DNA of 64,000 nucleotides from Betaproteobacteria bacterium RIFCSPLOWO2_12_FULL_68_20 (GCA_001770655.1 MERQ01000061.1:46546-110545), one strand, 5' to 3'. Shown: positions 22,074-30,756, numbered from the stretch's first letter. Notes: a model not told the origin generated them from the letters alone. Numbers and translations: made by a program.

Positions 22074-24500
22074 ATGAACAAGCCCCTTGCAGGCCCCGTC
22101 GCCCCCCTCGCCGCGGCCGAGCTGTGCCGGCGCTGCGCGCCCGAGAGGTTCGAATTCAGCACCACCGCGGAGCTGCCCGACCTCGAAGAAGTCGTGGGCC
22201 AGCCGCGCGCGCTGGGCGCGATCGAGTTCGGGGTGGGCATCCGGCGCGAAGGATACAACCTGTTCGCGATGGGCCCCGAAGGCGTCGGCCGGCACACCAT
22301 CGTGCGCCGGCACCTGGAGCAGCAGGCGAAGCGCCTGGAGGCCCCGTCGGACTGGTGCTACGTGCTCAATTTCGATACGCCTCACCGGCCGCGCGCTCTC
22401 AGGCTCCCCGCGGGAGCCGCGCCCGCGTTCAAGCACAAGATGGAGCGGCTGGTCGAGGACCTGAGGGCGGCGATTCCTTCCGCGTTCGAGACCGACGAGT
22501 ACCGCACGCGCCGCCAGGAGATCGAGTCCGAGCTCGGCGAGCGCCAGGAAAAGGCGATCGGCGAGATCGGCGAGCGGGCGCGCGCGCAGGGCATCGGGCT
22601 GCTGCGCACTCCGACCGGGTTCGGCTTCGCCCCGATCCGCAAGGACAAGGTGATGAGCCCGGAGGAATTCCACGCGCTGCCCGAAGCCGAGCAAAAACGG
22701 CTCGAGGAGCTCATCTCCGGGCTGCAGGAGGAGCTGGAGCGCGCGATCCACGAGCTGCCCAAGGTGCGCCGCGAGGCGCTGCGCCGGATGCGCGAGCTCA
22801 ATCGCCAGGTCACGCGCGCCGCGGTGGACAGCCTGATCGAGGACCTCAAGGCCGAGTACCGCGACACGCCGCAGGTGCAGACCTACCTCGCGGGCGTGCA
22901 GAACGACGTGCTCGATCACGCCGAGGTGTTTCGCCAGCCCAAGGACGGCGAGCCGCCGACGCTGTTCGGCATCCCGCTCGCGCAGGCCGAGCCCACGGAG
23001 GTGGCGTTGCGCCGCTACCAGGTGAACGTCCTGATGGAGCACGCGGGCGCACAGGGCGCGCCGATCGTCTACGAGGACCACCCGAGCCACGACGCGCTGG
23101 TCGGCCGCATCGAGCACATCGCGCAGATGGGCGCGCTGGTCACCGACTTCACGCTCATCAAGGCGGGAGCGCTGCACCGCGCGAACGGCGGCTACCTCAT
23201 CCTGGATGCGCTCAAGGTTCTCACCCAGCCGCTCGCCTGGGAGGCGCTCAAGCGCGCGCTGCGCTCGCGCGAGGTCCGCATCCAGTCGCTCGGCCAGGAG
23301 CTGAGCCTGATCAGCACGGTGTCGCTCGACCCCGAGCCGATCCCGCTCGACCTGAAGGTGGTGCTGGTAGGCCAGCGGTTCCTGTATTACCTGCTGCACG
23401 CCTACGACCCGGAATTCGCGGAGCTGTTCAAGGTGGCGGCGGATTTCGACGAGGACATGCCGCGCGAGCCGGCGAACGACCTGCTCTACGCGCGCACCAT
23501 CGCGACGCTCGCGCGCAAGGACGGTTTGCGGCCGCTGGAGCGCAGCGCGGTCGCACGCGTGATCGACCACGCCTCGCGCGACGCGGGAGACGCCGAGAAG
23601 ATCTCGGTGAAGATGCGTACGCTCGCCGACCTGCTGCGCGAATCGGACTACTGGGCGGGCGCCGCCGGCCGCGCCGTGATCGGGCCGGACGATGTTGCGC
23701 GCGCGATCGAGACCCAGATCGAGCGCGCAGGCCGCGTGCGCGAGCGGCTGCAGGAGCACATCCTGCGCGGGAGCCTCCTCATCGACACCTCCGGCGAGCG
23801 CGTCGGCCAGGCGAACGGGCTCGCCGTGATGCAGCTCGGCGACTACGCGTTCGGCTCGCCGCACCGCATCACGGCGCGCGCGCGGCTCGGCGGCGGCGGC
23901 GTGGTGGACATCGAGCGCGAGTCGGAGCTGGGCGGGCCGATCCACTCCAAGGGCGTGCTGATCCTGTCCGGCTTCCTCACCGGGCGCTACGCGACGAGGA
24001 AGCCCCTTTCGCTTTCGGCGAGCCTGGTGTTCGAGCAGAGCTACGGCGGCGTCGAAGGCGACAGCGCCTCCTCGGCCGAGCTCTACGCGCTGCTCTCCGC
24101 GCTCGCCGACGCGCCGCTCAGGCAGTCGCTCGCCGTCACCGGCTCGGTGAACCAGCACGGCGACGTGCAGGCGATCGGCGGCGTGAACGAGAAGATCGAG
24201 GGCTTCTTCGACGTGTGCCGCGCGCGCGGCCTGAGCGGAGACCAGGGCGTGCTGATCCCGCGCTCCAACGTGAAGAACCTGATGCTGCGCCGCGACGTGG
24301 TCGATGCCGTCGCGGCCGGCAGGTTCGCGATCTATCCGGTCGCGACCGTGGACGAAGGAATCGAGATCCTCGCCGGGCTGCCGGCCGGCGAGATCAACCG
24401 CCGCGTCGAGGAGCGGCTCGCCGACTATGCCGAGCGCTCACGCGCGTTCGGCGCCGGCGCGGCGGCGCGAAAAGAATGGCGCGCCAAGGCGAAGAAATGA
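22074..24500 (+). CDS. Lon-like ATP-binding protease (AAA_32 / Lon C-terminal domain)
   Basis: 808 residues. N-terminal AAA-like region with P-loop GPEGVGRHT, in which the usual Lys is Arg, a long helical insertion (about 150-260), and a C-terminal Lon protease domain. The Ser-Lys dyad is visible: Ser near 664 in GDSASSAELYALLSAL and Lys near 707 in GGVNEKIEGFFDVC. These LonB/YcbZ-type proteins probably remove damaged proteins under stress. First gene of a rightward operon with USP and CBS genes coupled by ATGA overlaps. Confidence 0.92.
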   Translation: MNKPLAGPVAPLAAAELCRRCAPERFEFSTTAELPDLEEVVGQPRALGAIEFGVGIRREGYNLFAMGPEGVGRHTIVRRHLEQQAKRLEAPSDWCYVLNFDTPHRPRALRLPAGAAPAFKHKMERLVEDLRAAIPSAFETDEYRTRRQEIESELGERQEKAIGEIGERARAQGIGLLRTPTGFGFAPIRKDKVMSPEEFHALPEAEQKRLEELISGLQEELERAIHELPKVRREALRRMRELNRQVTRAAVDSLIEDLKAEYRDTPQVQTYLAGVQNDVLDHAEVFRQPKDGEPPTLFGIPLAQAEPTEVALRRYQVNVLMEHAGAQGAPIVYEDHPSHDALVGRIEHIAQMGALVTDFTLIKAGALHRANGGYLILDALKVLTQPLAWEALKRALRSREVRIQSLGQELSLISTVSLDPEPIPLDLKVVLVGQRFLYYLLHAYDPEFAELFKVAADFDEDMPREPANDLLYARTIATLARKDGLRPLERSAVARVIDHASRDAGDAEKISVKMRTLADLLRESDYWAGAAGRAVIGPDDVARAIETQIERAGRVRERLQEHILRGSLLIDTSGERVGQANGLAVMQLGDYAFGSPHRITARARLGGGGVVDIERESELGGPIHSKGVLILSGFLTGRYATRKPLSLSASLVFEQSYGGVEGDSASSAELYALLSALADAPLRQSLAVTGSVNQHGDVQAIGGVNEKIEGFFDVCRARGLSGDQGVLIPRSNVKNLMLRRDVVDAVAAGRFAIYPVATVDEGIEILAGLPAGEINRRVEERLADYAERSRAFGAGAAARKEWRAKAKK

Positions 24501-25099
24501 AGCTGCGCAGGGTCGTCGTCGGCCTCGAGCCGACGCCGCAGCGCCGCGCCGCGCTGCAGGCCGCGGCCGAGCTCGCCGAGCGCATGCAGGCGGAGCTCAT
24601 CGGGCTGTTCGTCGAGGACATGGACCTGCTGCACCTGGCGGGCCTGCCGTTCGCGCGCGAGGTCGGGTTTCCGTCCGCCGTGCGCCGCAGCCTGGACGTC
24701 GCCGCGATGGAGCGCTCGCTGCGCGCCGCGGCGCGCGACCTGCGCCGCGTCTGCGAGGAAGCTCTCGAGCGCACTTCGGTGCCCTGGTCGTTCCGCACCG
24801 CGCGCGGCTCGCCGGCGGGCGCGCTGCTCGAGCTCGCCGCCGAGGCGCGCGCCGCGACGCTGCTGCTGCCGAGCGCGAGCCCGCCGATTCCGCCGCTCGC
24901 CGCCTTCCTCGGGCCCGGCGTGCAGCGGCGCCGCCTCGCGCCGGCGCTCGCCTCGCTCGCGGAGACGTTCGGCGGCGGGCTGGAGATCCATCGCGAGCCC
25001 CCGGACGAAGACGCGCTGCGCGCGCTGCTCGACGCCGGGCGGCCGGTCCTGATCGTGAGCGGCACGGGCGAGGAGCCCGAACCAGGAGAACGCCAATGA
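24497..25099 (+). CDS. Universal-stress-like protein
   Basis: 200 residues. Begins KLRRVVVGLEPTPQRRAALQ and continues with AELAERMQAELIGLFVEDMD, the beta1-alpha1-beta2 pattern of UspA-type proteins. The central SFRTARGSPAGALLELAAEA and the C-terminal LLLPSASPPIPP are degenerate compared with the ATP-binding GSxGxG loop of true USPs, so nucleotide binding is doubtful. ATG overlaps the protease stop (ATGA) and its own stop overlaps the CBS gene start. The 1026-aa track ORF is only this gene plus an open frame behind the protease gene. Confidence 0.75.
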   Translation: MKLRRVVVGLEPTPQRRAALQAAAELAERMQAELIGLFVEDMDLLHLAGLPFAREVGFPSAVRRSLDVAAMERSLRAAARDLRRVCEEALERTSVPWSFRTARGSPAGALLELAAEARAATLLLPSASPPIPPLAAFLGPGVQRRRLAPALASLAETFGGGLEIHREPPDEDALRALLDAGRPVLIVSGTGEEPEPGERQ

Positions 25100-25566
25100 A
25101 CGTCGATCGCATCTTCACCCAAAATGCCATCCGCATCCCCCGTTCCGCCACGCTCGCCGACGCGGCGGCGCTGATGCGCGACCATCACGTCGGGGCGCTG
25201 CTCGTCACCGAGGACGCCGCGGACAACCACCGCGTCCTCGGCATCGTGACCGACCGGGACCTGGTGATCCAGGCGGTGGCGGAAGGCGTCGCGCCGCGCG
25301 AGTGCACCGTCGGCGAGGTGATGACGCGAGCGCTCGCCACCGTGCAGCGCTCGGCGGACCTGCGCGAGGCGCTCGAGGCGATGCGCAGGAACGGCGTGCG
25401 CCGGCTCGCGGTCGTCGACGGCATCGGCGAGCCTGTCGGGATGGTGTCGATGGACGACATCCTGGACGCGCTCGGCACCGAGCTCGCGAGCCTCGCCGCG
25501 GTGGTGCGCAGCGAGCTCGACCACGAGATCGCGAGGAAGGCGAACCGCGCCGAGATCAGCGGTTGA
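25096..25566 (+). CDS. CBS-domain pair protein
   Basis: 156 residues with two tandem CBS motifs (about 5-65: TLADAAALMRDHHVGALLV, VLGIVTDRDLV; about 72-130: VQRSADLREALEAMRRNGVR, GMVSMDDILDAL). Such pairs bind adenosine nucleotides and regulate partners; stand-alone forms are frequent in low-oxygen islands. It has a CAGGAG site and an ATGA overlap with the USP-like gene. Partner unknown. The final helix is charged (ELDHEIARKANRAEIS). Confidence 0.93.
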   Translation: MNVDRIFTQNAIRIPRSATLADAAALMRDHHVGALLVTEDAADNHRVLGIVTDRDLVIQAVAEGVAPRECTVGEVMTRALATVQRSADLREALEAMRRNGVRRLAVVDGIGEPVGMVSMDDILDALGTELASLAAVVRSELDHEIARKANRAEISG

Positions 25567-25572
25567 TTGCGG

Positions 25573-25584
25573 CAACAGCTGTTG
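25573..25584. promoter_or_regulatory. Palindromic operator of the YefM/VapC module
   Basis: CAACAGCTGTTG is a perfect 12-bp palindrome whose right arm overlaps the -35 hexamer. This is the position expected for autorepression by the antitoxin or antitoxin-toxin complex. Confidence 0.6.
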
Positions 25585-25610
25585 TATTAGTTCACTTCAT
25601 GGGCTAGAAT
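25582..25610 (+). promoter_or_regulatory. Promoter of the YefM/VapC module
   Basis: -35 TTGTAT, 17-bp spacer, -10 TAGAAT (5 of 6). The -10 ends 6 nt before the antitoxin ATG at 25617, so transcription should begin at the start codon and the mRNA should be leaderless; no Shine-Dalgarno is present. Confidence 0.75.
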
Positions 25611-25616
25611 CGGCCT

Positions 25617-25862
25617 ATGATCAAGCTCAACATTCACGAAGCGAAGACCCACCTTTCGAGGTACCTGCTGCGGTTGAAAAAAGGCGAGGTCATCGTCCTT
25701 TGCCGGCGCAACACGCCGATCGCGGAAATACGGCCCCTGCCGGCGGCACCGACGAAGCCGAGGCCGCTGGGAATCGGCAAGGGAACGGCGACGATCCGGC
25801 CGGGATTCTTCGAGCCGCTGCCCGAGGACGAGCTCGCCGCGTTCGAAGGCGAGAGCCCCTGA
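25617..25862 (+). CDS. YefM/Phd family antitoxin
   Basis: 81 residues. N-terminal Phd/YefM fold (KLNIHEAKTHLSRYLLRLKKGE, then VIVLCRRNTPIAEIRPL) binds DNA; the C-terminal PGFFEPLPEDELAAFEG is the toxin-wrapping tail typical of VapC partners. It directly precedes and overlaps the PIN-domain toxin gene. The ATG is 6 nt after a TAGAAT box, so it is probably translated from a leaderless mRNA. Confidence 0.92.
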   Translation: MIKLNIHEAKTHLSRYLLRLKKGEVIVLCRRNTPIAEIRPLPAAPTKPRPLGIGKGTATIRPGFFEPLPEDELAAFEGESP

Positions 25863-26245
25863 GGCTGCTGCTCGATACCTGCACGTTTCTCTGGGCGGTC
25901 GCCGAGCCGGCGCGCTTGTCGGACAAGGCGCGCGCCGCGCTCGCCGATACCGGCAACGAGGTGCACTTGAGCGCCATCTCGGCCTGGGAGATCGCCGTGA
26001 AGCAGGCGCGCGGCCATCTCGATCTCTCGGAGCCCGCGGCGCAGTACGTTCCGAAATATCGCGAAACGCTGCAGCTCCTGGAGCTTCCGCTCGACGAGGC
26101 GTCCGTGTTGCAGGTCGCGCGGCTGCCGAGGGCGCACAAGGACCCGTTCGACCGCATGCTCGTCTGCCAGGCGATCACGCATGGCCTGGCGATCGTCACC
26201 CCGGATCCGCTGATCGTCCAGTATCCGATTGGGATCGTCTGGTAG
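25859..26245 (+). CDS. VapC-type PIN-domain toxin, probable CTG start
   Basis: 128 residues. PIN motifs: LLLDTCTFLWAV (first Asp), SAISAWEIAVKQA (Glu), HKDPFDRMLVCQA (Asp pair), so the metal site looks intact and it should be an RNase. The family begins with M-[RK]-LLLDT. The only codon at that position is CTG at 25859, which overlaps the antitoxin stop as CTGA, exactly like the ATGA overlaps elsewhere here. No in-frame ATG, GTG or TTG is near; the track's ATG at 25700 lies far inside the antitoxin. Confidence 0.88.
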   Translation: MRLLLDTCTFLWAVAEPARLSDKARAALADTGNEVHLSAISAWEIAVKQARGHLDLSEPAAQYVPKYRETLQLLELPLDEASVLQVARLPRAHKDPFDRMLVCQAITHGLAIVTPDPLIVQYPIGIVW

Positions 26246-26265
26246 GGTCGCGCGCACCGCTCGTT

Positions 26266-27591
26266 TCAATGACGCAACACGCACTTCGCGTACAAGTCGG
26301 GAAAAGCCTCCTGCGGGTCGTATTTCGCCTTTAACTTGCAGTAAGCATCACCGCCGTACTCGCGCCGGAACTCCTCCTCCGGAAAAAAGCTTTCGGAGTA
26401 CAGCGACTTGATCCCGCCCAGCTCCAGCACCTCGCGCTCGATGAGGCGGTTGAAATGCCCCGGCGGATGCGCCTCGCGCGTGCGCTTCACATCCCAGAAT
26501 CCGAAATTCACGTACCAGTCGCTCTTCATCGGATAGAGCGCGAAGCGCGGCGCGTGCGGCTGCGGTCCGACCGGGCAGGTCCACTGCGGCCAGATGCCGA
26601 TCTCGCGAGCGTAGAACTCGAAGAACTCGGCGGCGCGCGCGAGCGGGATGTCCACGTCCTGGATCACCGACTCGGAGTGCAGGCCGGCGAGCCGCTCGAT
26701 CCATTTCGACGCGCCCACGCGGCTGTTCCAGCGCATGATCTTGGTATAGGTGCGCGAGCCCAGGCGCTCGCGCCCGTAGAGCCTTCTTACCAACGGGTGT
26801 TGCGCGAACAGGTTCTTCGAGCACCAGAACCAGTCGGTGTCCCAGCGCCAGATGAAGTCGTGCGCAGAGAGATAGTCCTCGCGCTTTTGCGCGATCGAAC
26901 GGTAGTAGATGTTCTCGAAGGTGTAGTCGCTCGTGTATGGGGCGCGGTCCGTGAATCGGCCCAGCGTAAGGAACAGTCGCCCGGCGTCGAAGATCGTTCC
27001 ATCCACGAAATCCGCATCCCCGGAGCGTAGTTTCGACTCGAGCTGGGCGAAGAAGCTGTCCGGCCGATCGAAACCGAGGTGCTCGAGCCGCACGTAGGGC
27101 TTCACCGGCACCGCCTTCGCCTTCACGCGCAGCGCGTAGCCGAGCGTGCCGTAGGAATTCGGAAAACCGAAAAACAGGTCCGAGTACTCGTTCTCAGGCG
27201 TGCACACGACGATGCTTCCGTCGCCGAGCAGCACCTCGAGCTCCTGCACCGTCTCGTGCACCAGCCCGTAGCGGTGCGACGACGCCTCGATCCCCACGCC
27301 GGCCACCGCGCCGCCGAGCGTGATGGTCTTCAGTTGCGGCACCACCGCGGGCATCACGCCGTGCGCGAGGCATTCGCGCGCCAGGTCCTCGTAGGTGACC
27401 ATGCCCTCGGCGTCGATGAACCCGGCCGCGGCGTCGATGCGCAGCACGTCGCGGAACCCGCGCACGTCGAGCCGGCGCGCGGCCGCGCCGCCGCGGTCGC
27501 GGAACAGGTTGGAGGTCTCCTTGGCGAGCCCGACCGGGCCCGTGCCCTGCCTAAGCTGCGAGGCCAGGGCTTCTTTCTTGCGCGTATGCAG
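26266..27591 (-). CDS. FAD-linked oxidoreductase (TmsA/BfaA-like), start uncertain
   Basis: About 441 residues. PCMH-type FAD domain: ETSNLFRDRG and LDVRGFRDVLRIDAAAG at the N-terminus, then VPQLKTITLGGAVAGVGIE and TLGYALRVKAKAVPVKPY; a long C-terminal cap follows. The track's GTG start (27465) would delete conserved FAD-domain residues. The homologous reading continues to a TGA overlapped by the methyltransferase gene, and the only plausible start there is CTG 27591. It overlaps the CFA-like methyltransferase gene by 41 nt. Paired enzymes of this kind (TmsB then TmsA) make 10-methyl branched fatty acids in actinobacteria. Confidence 0.82.
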   Translation of the reverse strand: MHTRKKEALASQLRQGTGPVGLAKETSNLFRDRGGAAARRLDVRGFRDVLRIDAAAGFIDAEGMVTYEDLARECLAHGVMPAVVPQLKTITLGGAVAGVGIEASSHRYGLVHETVQELEVLLGDGSIVVCTPENEYSDLFFGFPNSYGTLGYALRVKAKAVPVKPYVRLEHLGFDRPDSFFAQLESKLRSGDADFVDGTIFDAGRLFLTLGRFTDRAPYTSDYTFENIYYRSIAQKREDYLSAHDFIWRWDTDWFWCSKNLFAQHPLVRRLYGRERLGSRTYTKIMRWNSRVGASKWIERLAGLHSESVIQDVDIPLARAAEFFEFYAREIGIWPQWTCPVGPQPHAPRFALYPMKSDWYVNFGFWDVKRTREAHPPGHFNRLIEREVLELGGIKSLYSESFFPEEEFRREYGGDAYCKLKAKYDPQEAFPDLYAKCVLRH

Positions 27592-28801
27592 GCTGTTCGT
27601 AGAGGAACCCCCGGCTCATCGGATAGCTCGCGCGCGTCACGTTGCCCTTGCTGAAAACGATCTGGAAGAGGTGCGTGTAGCCGCGCGGCGAGCGGAACAT
27701 CTCGGCGCAGCCGTAAAGATAGCTGCGCCAGACGCGGCGGAAGCGCTCGTCGAACTTCCTCGGATCCAGCGCGCGGATGCGCTCCCAGTTGCGGTCGAAG
27801 CGCTCGCCCCAGGCATCCAGCGTCAGCGCGTAGTGCCGGCGCAGGTTCTCGATGTCGAGCACCTCGAGCCCGGCACGCTCCATCTCCGCGATGGTGTCCG
27901 CGAGGCCGGGGATCCAGCCGCCCGGGAACACGTGCTTGCGGATGAAGAACTCGGTCTGGTAGCTGCCGACGTGGCCGATGAAGTGCAGCATGCCGAGGCC
28001 GCCGGGCTTGAGGAACTTCGCATGCGCCCGCACGACTTCGGCGAGCTGGTCGCGCCCGGCGTGCTCGAGCGTGCCGATCGACACCACCTTGTCGTACTCG
28101 CGCCGCGCGTCGCGGAAATCGGTGTCGATCACTTCCAGCGCTCCGCCCAGGCGCCGGCGCGCGATCTCGCGCCGCACCATCTCGACCTGCGACGTGGTGG
28201 TGTTGATCCCCGTCACCTTGACGCCGAATCGCTCGTGGGCGTGGAACATGAAGCCGCCGAAGCCCGAGCCGATGTCGACCACCTCCTCGCCGGGCGCAAG
28301 GCGCAGCTTCTCCGCCACGTGCTCGATCTTGTTCCTTTGCGCCTCCTCGAGCGTGCGCGTGCCCTCCTTCCAGTACGCGCAGGTGTACATCATCAGCGGA
28401 TCGTCGAGCCACTGCCGGTAGAACTCGGTGCCGAGCGCGTAGTGGAGCTCGGCGTTCTTCTTCGCCTGCTCCCAGGTGCGGTTGCCGAACCGCAATTCGT
28501 GCCAGCGGTTGCGCACGGCGACGAGGGCCTTCGGGTCGGCCATGCCGCCCTCCATGCCGGCGGCCATCGCCCTGGCGAGATCGCCCTCGACGTCGATCTC
28601 GCCGTCGAAGTACGACTCGAGCAGCCCGATGTGGCCGAACGCGGCGATGCGCCAGTACGGCCGCGTGCCGCGGAACACCAGGGCAAACGCGGGATCTCCG
28701 CCATGGACGCGCAGCTCGCCGCCGTCGGCGAAGCGCACCGTGAAGGGAATGCTGGAGCGCTCCGCAACCCTCCGCAGAACGGATTCGAGAACGGATCGCA
28801 C
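27551..28801 (-). CDS. CFA-synthase-like SAM methyltransferase (TmsB/BfaB-like)
   Basis: 416 residues from GTG 28801, 11 nt after the PolX-like gene. Rossmann SAM motif VVDIGSGFGGFMFHAHERFG; DDPLMMYTCAYW supplies the conserved Cys of cyclopropane-fatty-acyl synthases; the C-terminal LRRHYALTLDAWGERFDRNW is family-typical. It transfers a methyl(ene) group to a phospholipid acyl double bond. With an FAD oxidoreductase encoded next, 10-methyl (tuberculostearate-type) rather than cyclopropane product is likely. The 463-aa track ORF includes antisense-like upstream sequence and is too long. Confidence 0.9.
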   Translation of the reverse strand: MRSVLESVLRRVAERSSIPFTVRFADGGELRVHGGDPAFALVFRGTRPYWRIAAFGHIGLLESYFDGEIDVEGDLARAMAAGMEGGMADPKALVAVRNRWHELRFGNRTWEQAKKNAELHYALGTEFYRQWLDDPLMMYTCAYWKEGTRTLEEAQRNKIEHVAEKLRLAPGEEVVDIGSGFGGFMFHAHERFGVKVTGINTTTSQVEMVRREIARRRLGGALEVIDTDFRDARREYDKVVSIGTLEHAGRDQLAEVVRAHAKFLKPGGLGMLHFIGHVGSYQTEFFIRKHVFPGGWIPGLADTIAEMERAGLEVLDIENLRRHYALTLDAWGERFDRNWERIRALDPRKFDERFRRVWRSYLYGCAEMFRSPRGYTHLFQIVFSKGNVTRASYPMSRGFLYEQPAYAQERSPGLAA

Positions 28802-28812
28802 GGGCCGGGATT

Positions 28813-29790
28813 CTACCCGGCGCGCGATTTCAGAGAAGTGTCGATTTCGCCCTCGCGCTGCTCGGGCGGCACCCACGGCAGCCCGACCGCGGCGTAGACC
28901 GACTCCTCGGTGTCGCCGGCGATGCGGCGCCTGCCCCGCCACACGCCGTACTCGTTGATCTTGAGGCCGCGCGCCTGGCCGAGCCGCCGGATGGCGATGT
29001 TGTGAGCCTTCGAGCCGGTGAAGTAATGCAGCGCCGCGCCGTAGGCTTCGGCCGGCACGACGCGCAGGTCGGCCTGGATGCCCGCGGCGAGCACGACGCT
29101 CGCCCGCTTGGTGCCCCTGGCCAGCACCTCCCTCACCTCGGGATAGGTCACGAAGCGCTCGATCGCCTTGCGCGGCGCCTTCGACACCACCAGGAAGTCG
29201 AGATCGCCGACCGTGTCCCTCTTGCGCCGGTAGCTGCCGGCGATCACGGCCTTGTCGCCGCCGCTCTCGAGATAAGCGCGGTACGGCTCGGCGCTTCGCG
29301 CGGCCACCGCCAGCTCGAAGCGGCGTGGTCCCACGCGCTCTTCCGCCGCCTGAAGTATCTTCCTTTCCGAGATCTCGCCGAAGCCCGCGAGCTTGCGGAT
29401 CCGGCCTTCGCGCGCGGCGTGCCGCAGATCCTTGATCGAGGCGATCTTCAGCCTGCGGTACAGCACCCGCACGCGCTTCGGCCCGAGGCCGGGAAGCCCC
29501 AGCAGCCCGGTGATCCCCGGCGGGAATTTCGCGCGCAGCTTCTCGAGCAGCGCGCAGCTTCCCGTTGCGGCGATCTCGCGGATCTTGCCGGCGAGGTCCG
29601 CGCCGATCCCGGGGAGCTTCGGCAGCTCGCGCCCCGCGGCGAGGCGCGCCTTGAGGTCGACCCCTTGCATCCCGACCACCTGTGCCGCGTTGCGGTAGGC
29701 GCGGACGCGGAACGGATTCTCGTCGCGCAGCTCGAGGAGGTCGGCGATCTCCTCGAAGATGCGCGCGATGTCTGCGTTGTGGACCGGCAC
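28813..29790 (-). CDS. PolX-type DNA polymerase beta-like protein lacking the PHP domain
   Basis: 325 residues. N-terminal helix-hairpin-helix region (about 1-90: FRVRAYRNAAQVV, LPGIGADLAGKIREI, LPGLGPKRV) and a nucleotidyltransferase palm (AGSYRRKRDTVGDLDFLV, third Asp in QADLRVVP). It ends at EESVYAAVGLPWVPPE, the point where bacterial PolX proteins (about 570 aa) enter their PHP nuclease domain, which is absent. Probably a gap-filling repair polymerase without exonuclease. GTG start overlaps the cytochrome stop by 1 nt. Confidence 0.88.
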   Translation of the reverse strand: MPVHNADIARIFEEIADLLELRDENPFRVRAYRNAAQVVGMQGVDLKARLAAGRELPKLPGIGADLAGKIREIAATGSCALLEKLRAKFPPGITGLLGLPGLGPKRVRVLYRRLKIASIKDLRHAAREGRIRKLAGFGEISERKILQAAEERVGPRRFELAVAARSAEPYRAYLESGGDKAVIAGSYRRKRDTVGDLDFLVVSKAPRKAIERFVTYPEVREVLARGTKRASVVLAAGIQADLRVVPAEAYGAALHYFTGSKAHNIAIRRLGQARGLKINEYGVWRGRRRIAGDTEESVYAAVGLPWVPPEQREGEIDTSLKSRAG

Positions 29791-30071
29791 TACTTCTCTA
29801 GCTTGTAGTGCGACCGGTTCAGGTACTCGGCGACGTCGTCAAGGTCGGCGGGAGTGAACGTGCGCTTGCTGTACGGCGCCCAGCGACCGACCTCGACGCG
29901 CAGCTGGGTGAGGGTCTTCACCTTCGAGCGCGAGCGCTCACGCTCGTGCACCCGCTCGTAGTGGCAGACGCCGCAATACGTGTCGTACAGGAGCTGGCCG
30001 CGCGCGGCATCCTGCGCCTGCGCCGGCAATACGAGCGCGGCGAGCGCCGCGAGCGCGAATGCGCGCTTCAT
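29790..30071 (-). CDS. Small periplasmic c-type cytochrome
   Basis: 93 residues. Signal peptide MKRAFALAALAALVLPAQA, one heme site CGVCH, and a distal helix (FTPADLDDVAEYLNRSHYKLEK) lacking an obvious axial Met, so His/His or another ligand is possible. ATG 30071 is chosen because it starts the signal peptide and overlaps the previous stop (ATGA). It belongs to the cbb3 oxidase gene chain and may donate electrons to CcoP/CcoO. Confidence 0.88.
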   Translation of the reverse strand: MKRAFALAALAALVLPAQAQDAARGQLLYDTYCGVCHYERVHERERSRSKVKTLTQLRVEVGRWAPYSKRTFTPADLDDVAEYLNRSHYKLEK

Positions 30072-30298
30072 CGGTTGATCTCCCTGGAGGTGCGTTGCAG
30101 AAAGCAGGTGAGCGCGCTCGAAGCCGCGGCGAGCGCCCAGAAAAAGAGAAACCCTACGGAATACGCCGCCAGCCGGCTCAGGCCCACGGGCTGGCCGAAC
30201 AGGTGCAGATCCATCGGGTCGAAAGCGGTGAAGAACAGCACCTCGGCGACGCCGCCGACGATGAACGAAGGCCACAGGATGACCATCGCCTTTCTCAC
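30068..30298 (-). CDS. Small two-helix membrane protein
   Basis: 76 residues with two hydrophobic helices (about 5-22, WPSFIVGGVAEVLFFTAF; about 42-62, YSVGFLFFWALAAASSALTC). GTG start overlaps the FixH-like stop (GTGA) and its stop overlaps the cytochrome start (ATGA). Not in the track as its own ORF. No family recognised; by position it may be an assembly or accessory component of the cbb3 oxidase. Confidence 0.75.
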   Translation of the reverse strand: MRKAMVILWPSFIVGGVAEVLFFTAFDPMDLHLFGQPVGLSRLAAYSVGFLFFWALAAASSALTCFLQRTSREINR

Positions 30299-30756
30299 GG
30301 CGCCTCCTGCGCGACGCGCCAGCGTCCCTGAGGGTCCTCGATCGCGATGCGCCAGCGGCCGGCGGCGAGCGGTTGCAGCTCGGCTTCGTAGACGCCGTCC
30401 GGCGAGCGCGCGAGCCGCAGCCGCTGGTCGTTTCCAGCGCGCGTCGCGTGCGCGAGATGCGCGAACAGCGCCTCGGGTGCCTGTCCCTTCAAACGGATCC
30501 TGATCTTTCCGGACCCGATCTCGACTTCGGCCGATACGCCGAGCCTGCGCGCCGCCTCCTCGCGCGCGAGCACCTTGTTGATGGCGAGGCCCTGCTTGTA
30601 GTAGTCCTCGGCCACCGGGCCGTCGGCGGTGGTGACCGCGAGCCAGATCAGCGCCGCGCCGGCGACTAGCGCCGCCGCGGGCGGCGCCATCAGGATCCAC
30701 GGCCAGGGCTCGCGGTACCAGGGACGTTGTGGGGCGCTTGCCGGCATCGCCGTCAC
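30295..30756 (-). CDS. fixH: FixH-like cbb3 oxidase accessory protein
   Basis: 153 residues. One TM helix (about 20-42, WILMAPPAAALVAGAALIWLAV) followed by VAEDYYKQGLAINKVLAREE, the typical FixH/CcoH juxtamembrane segment, and a beta-rich periplasmic domain. FixH/CcoH helps stabilise and assemble the cbb3 oxidase. GTG start overlaps ccoG stop as GTGA. Confidence 0.88.
   Translation of the reverse strand: MTAMPASAPQRPWYREPWPWILMAPPAAALVAGAALIWLAVTTADGPVAEDYYKQGLAINKVLAREEAARRLGVSAEVEIGSGKIRIRLKGQAPEALFAHLAHATRAGNDQRLRLARSPDGVYEAELQPLAAGRWRIAIEDPQGRWRVAQEAP

Noticed and set aside
22019-25099. 1026-aa plus-strand ORF
   Set aside because: Only its last 200 residues (USP-like gene from 24497) are real; the rest is an open frame behind the Lon-like gene.
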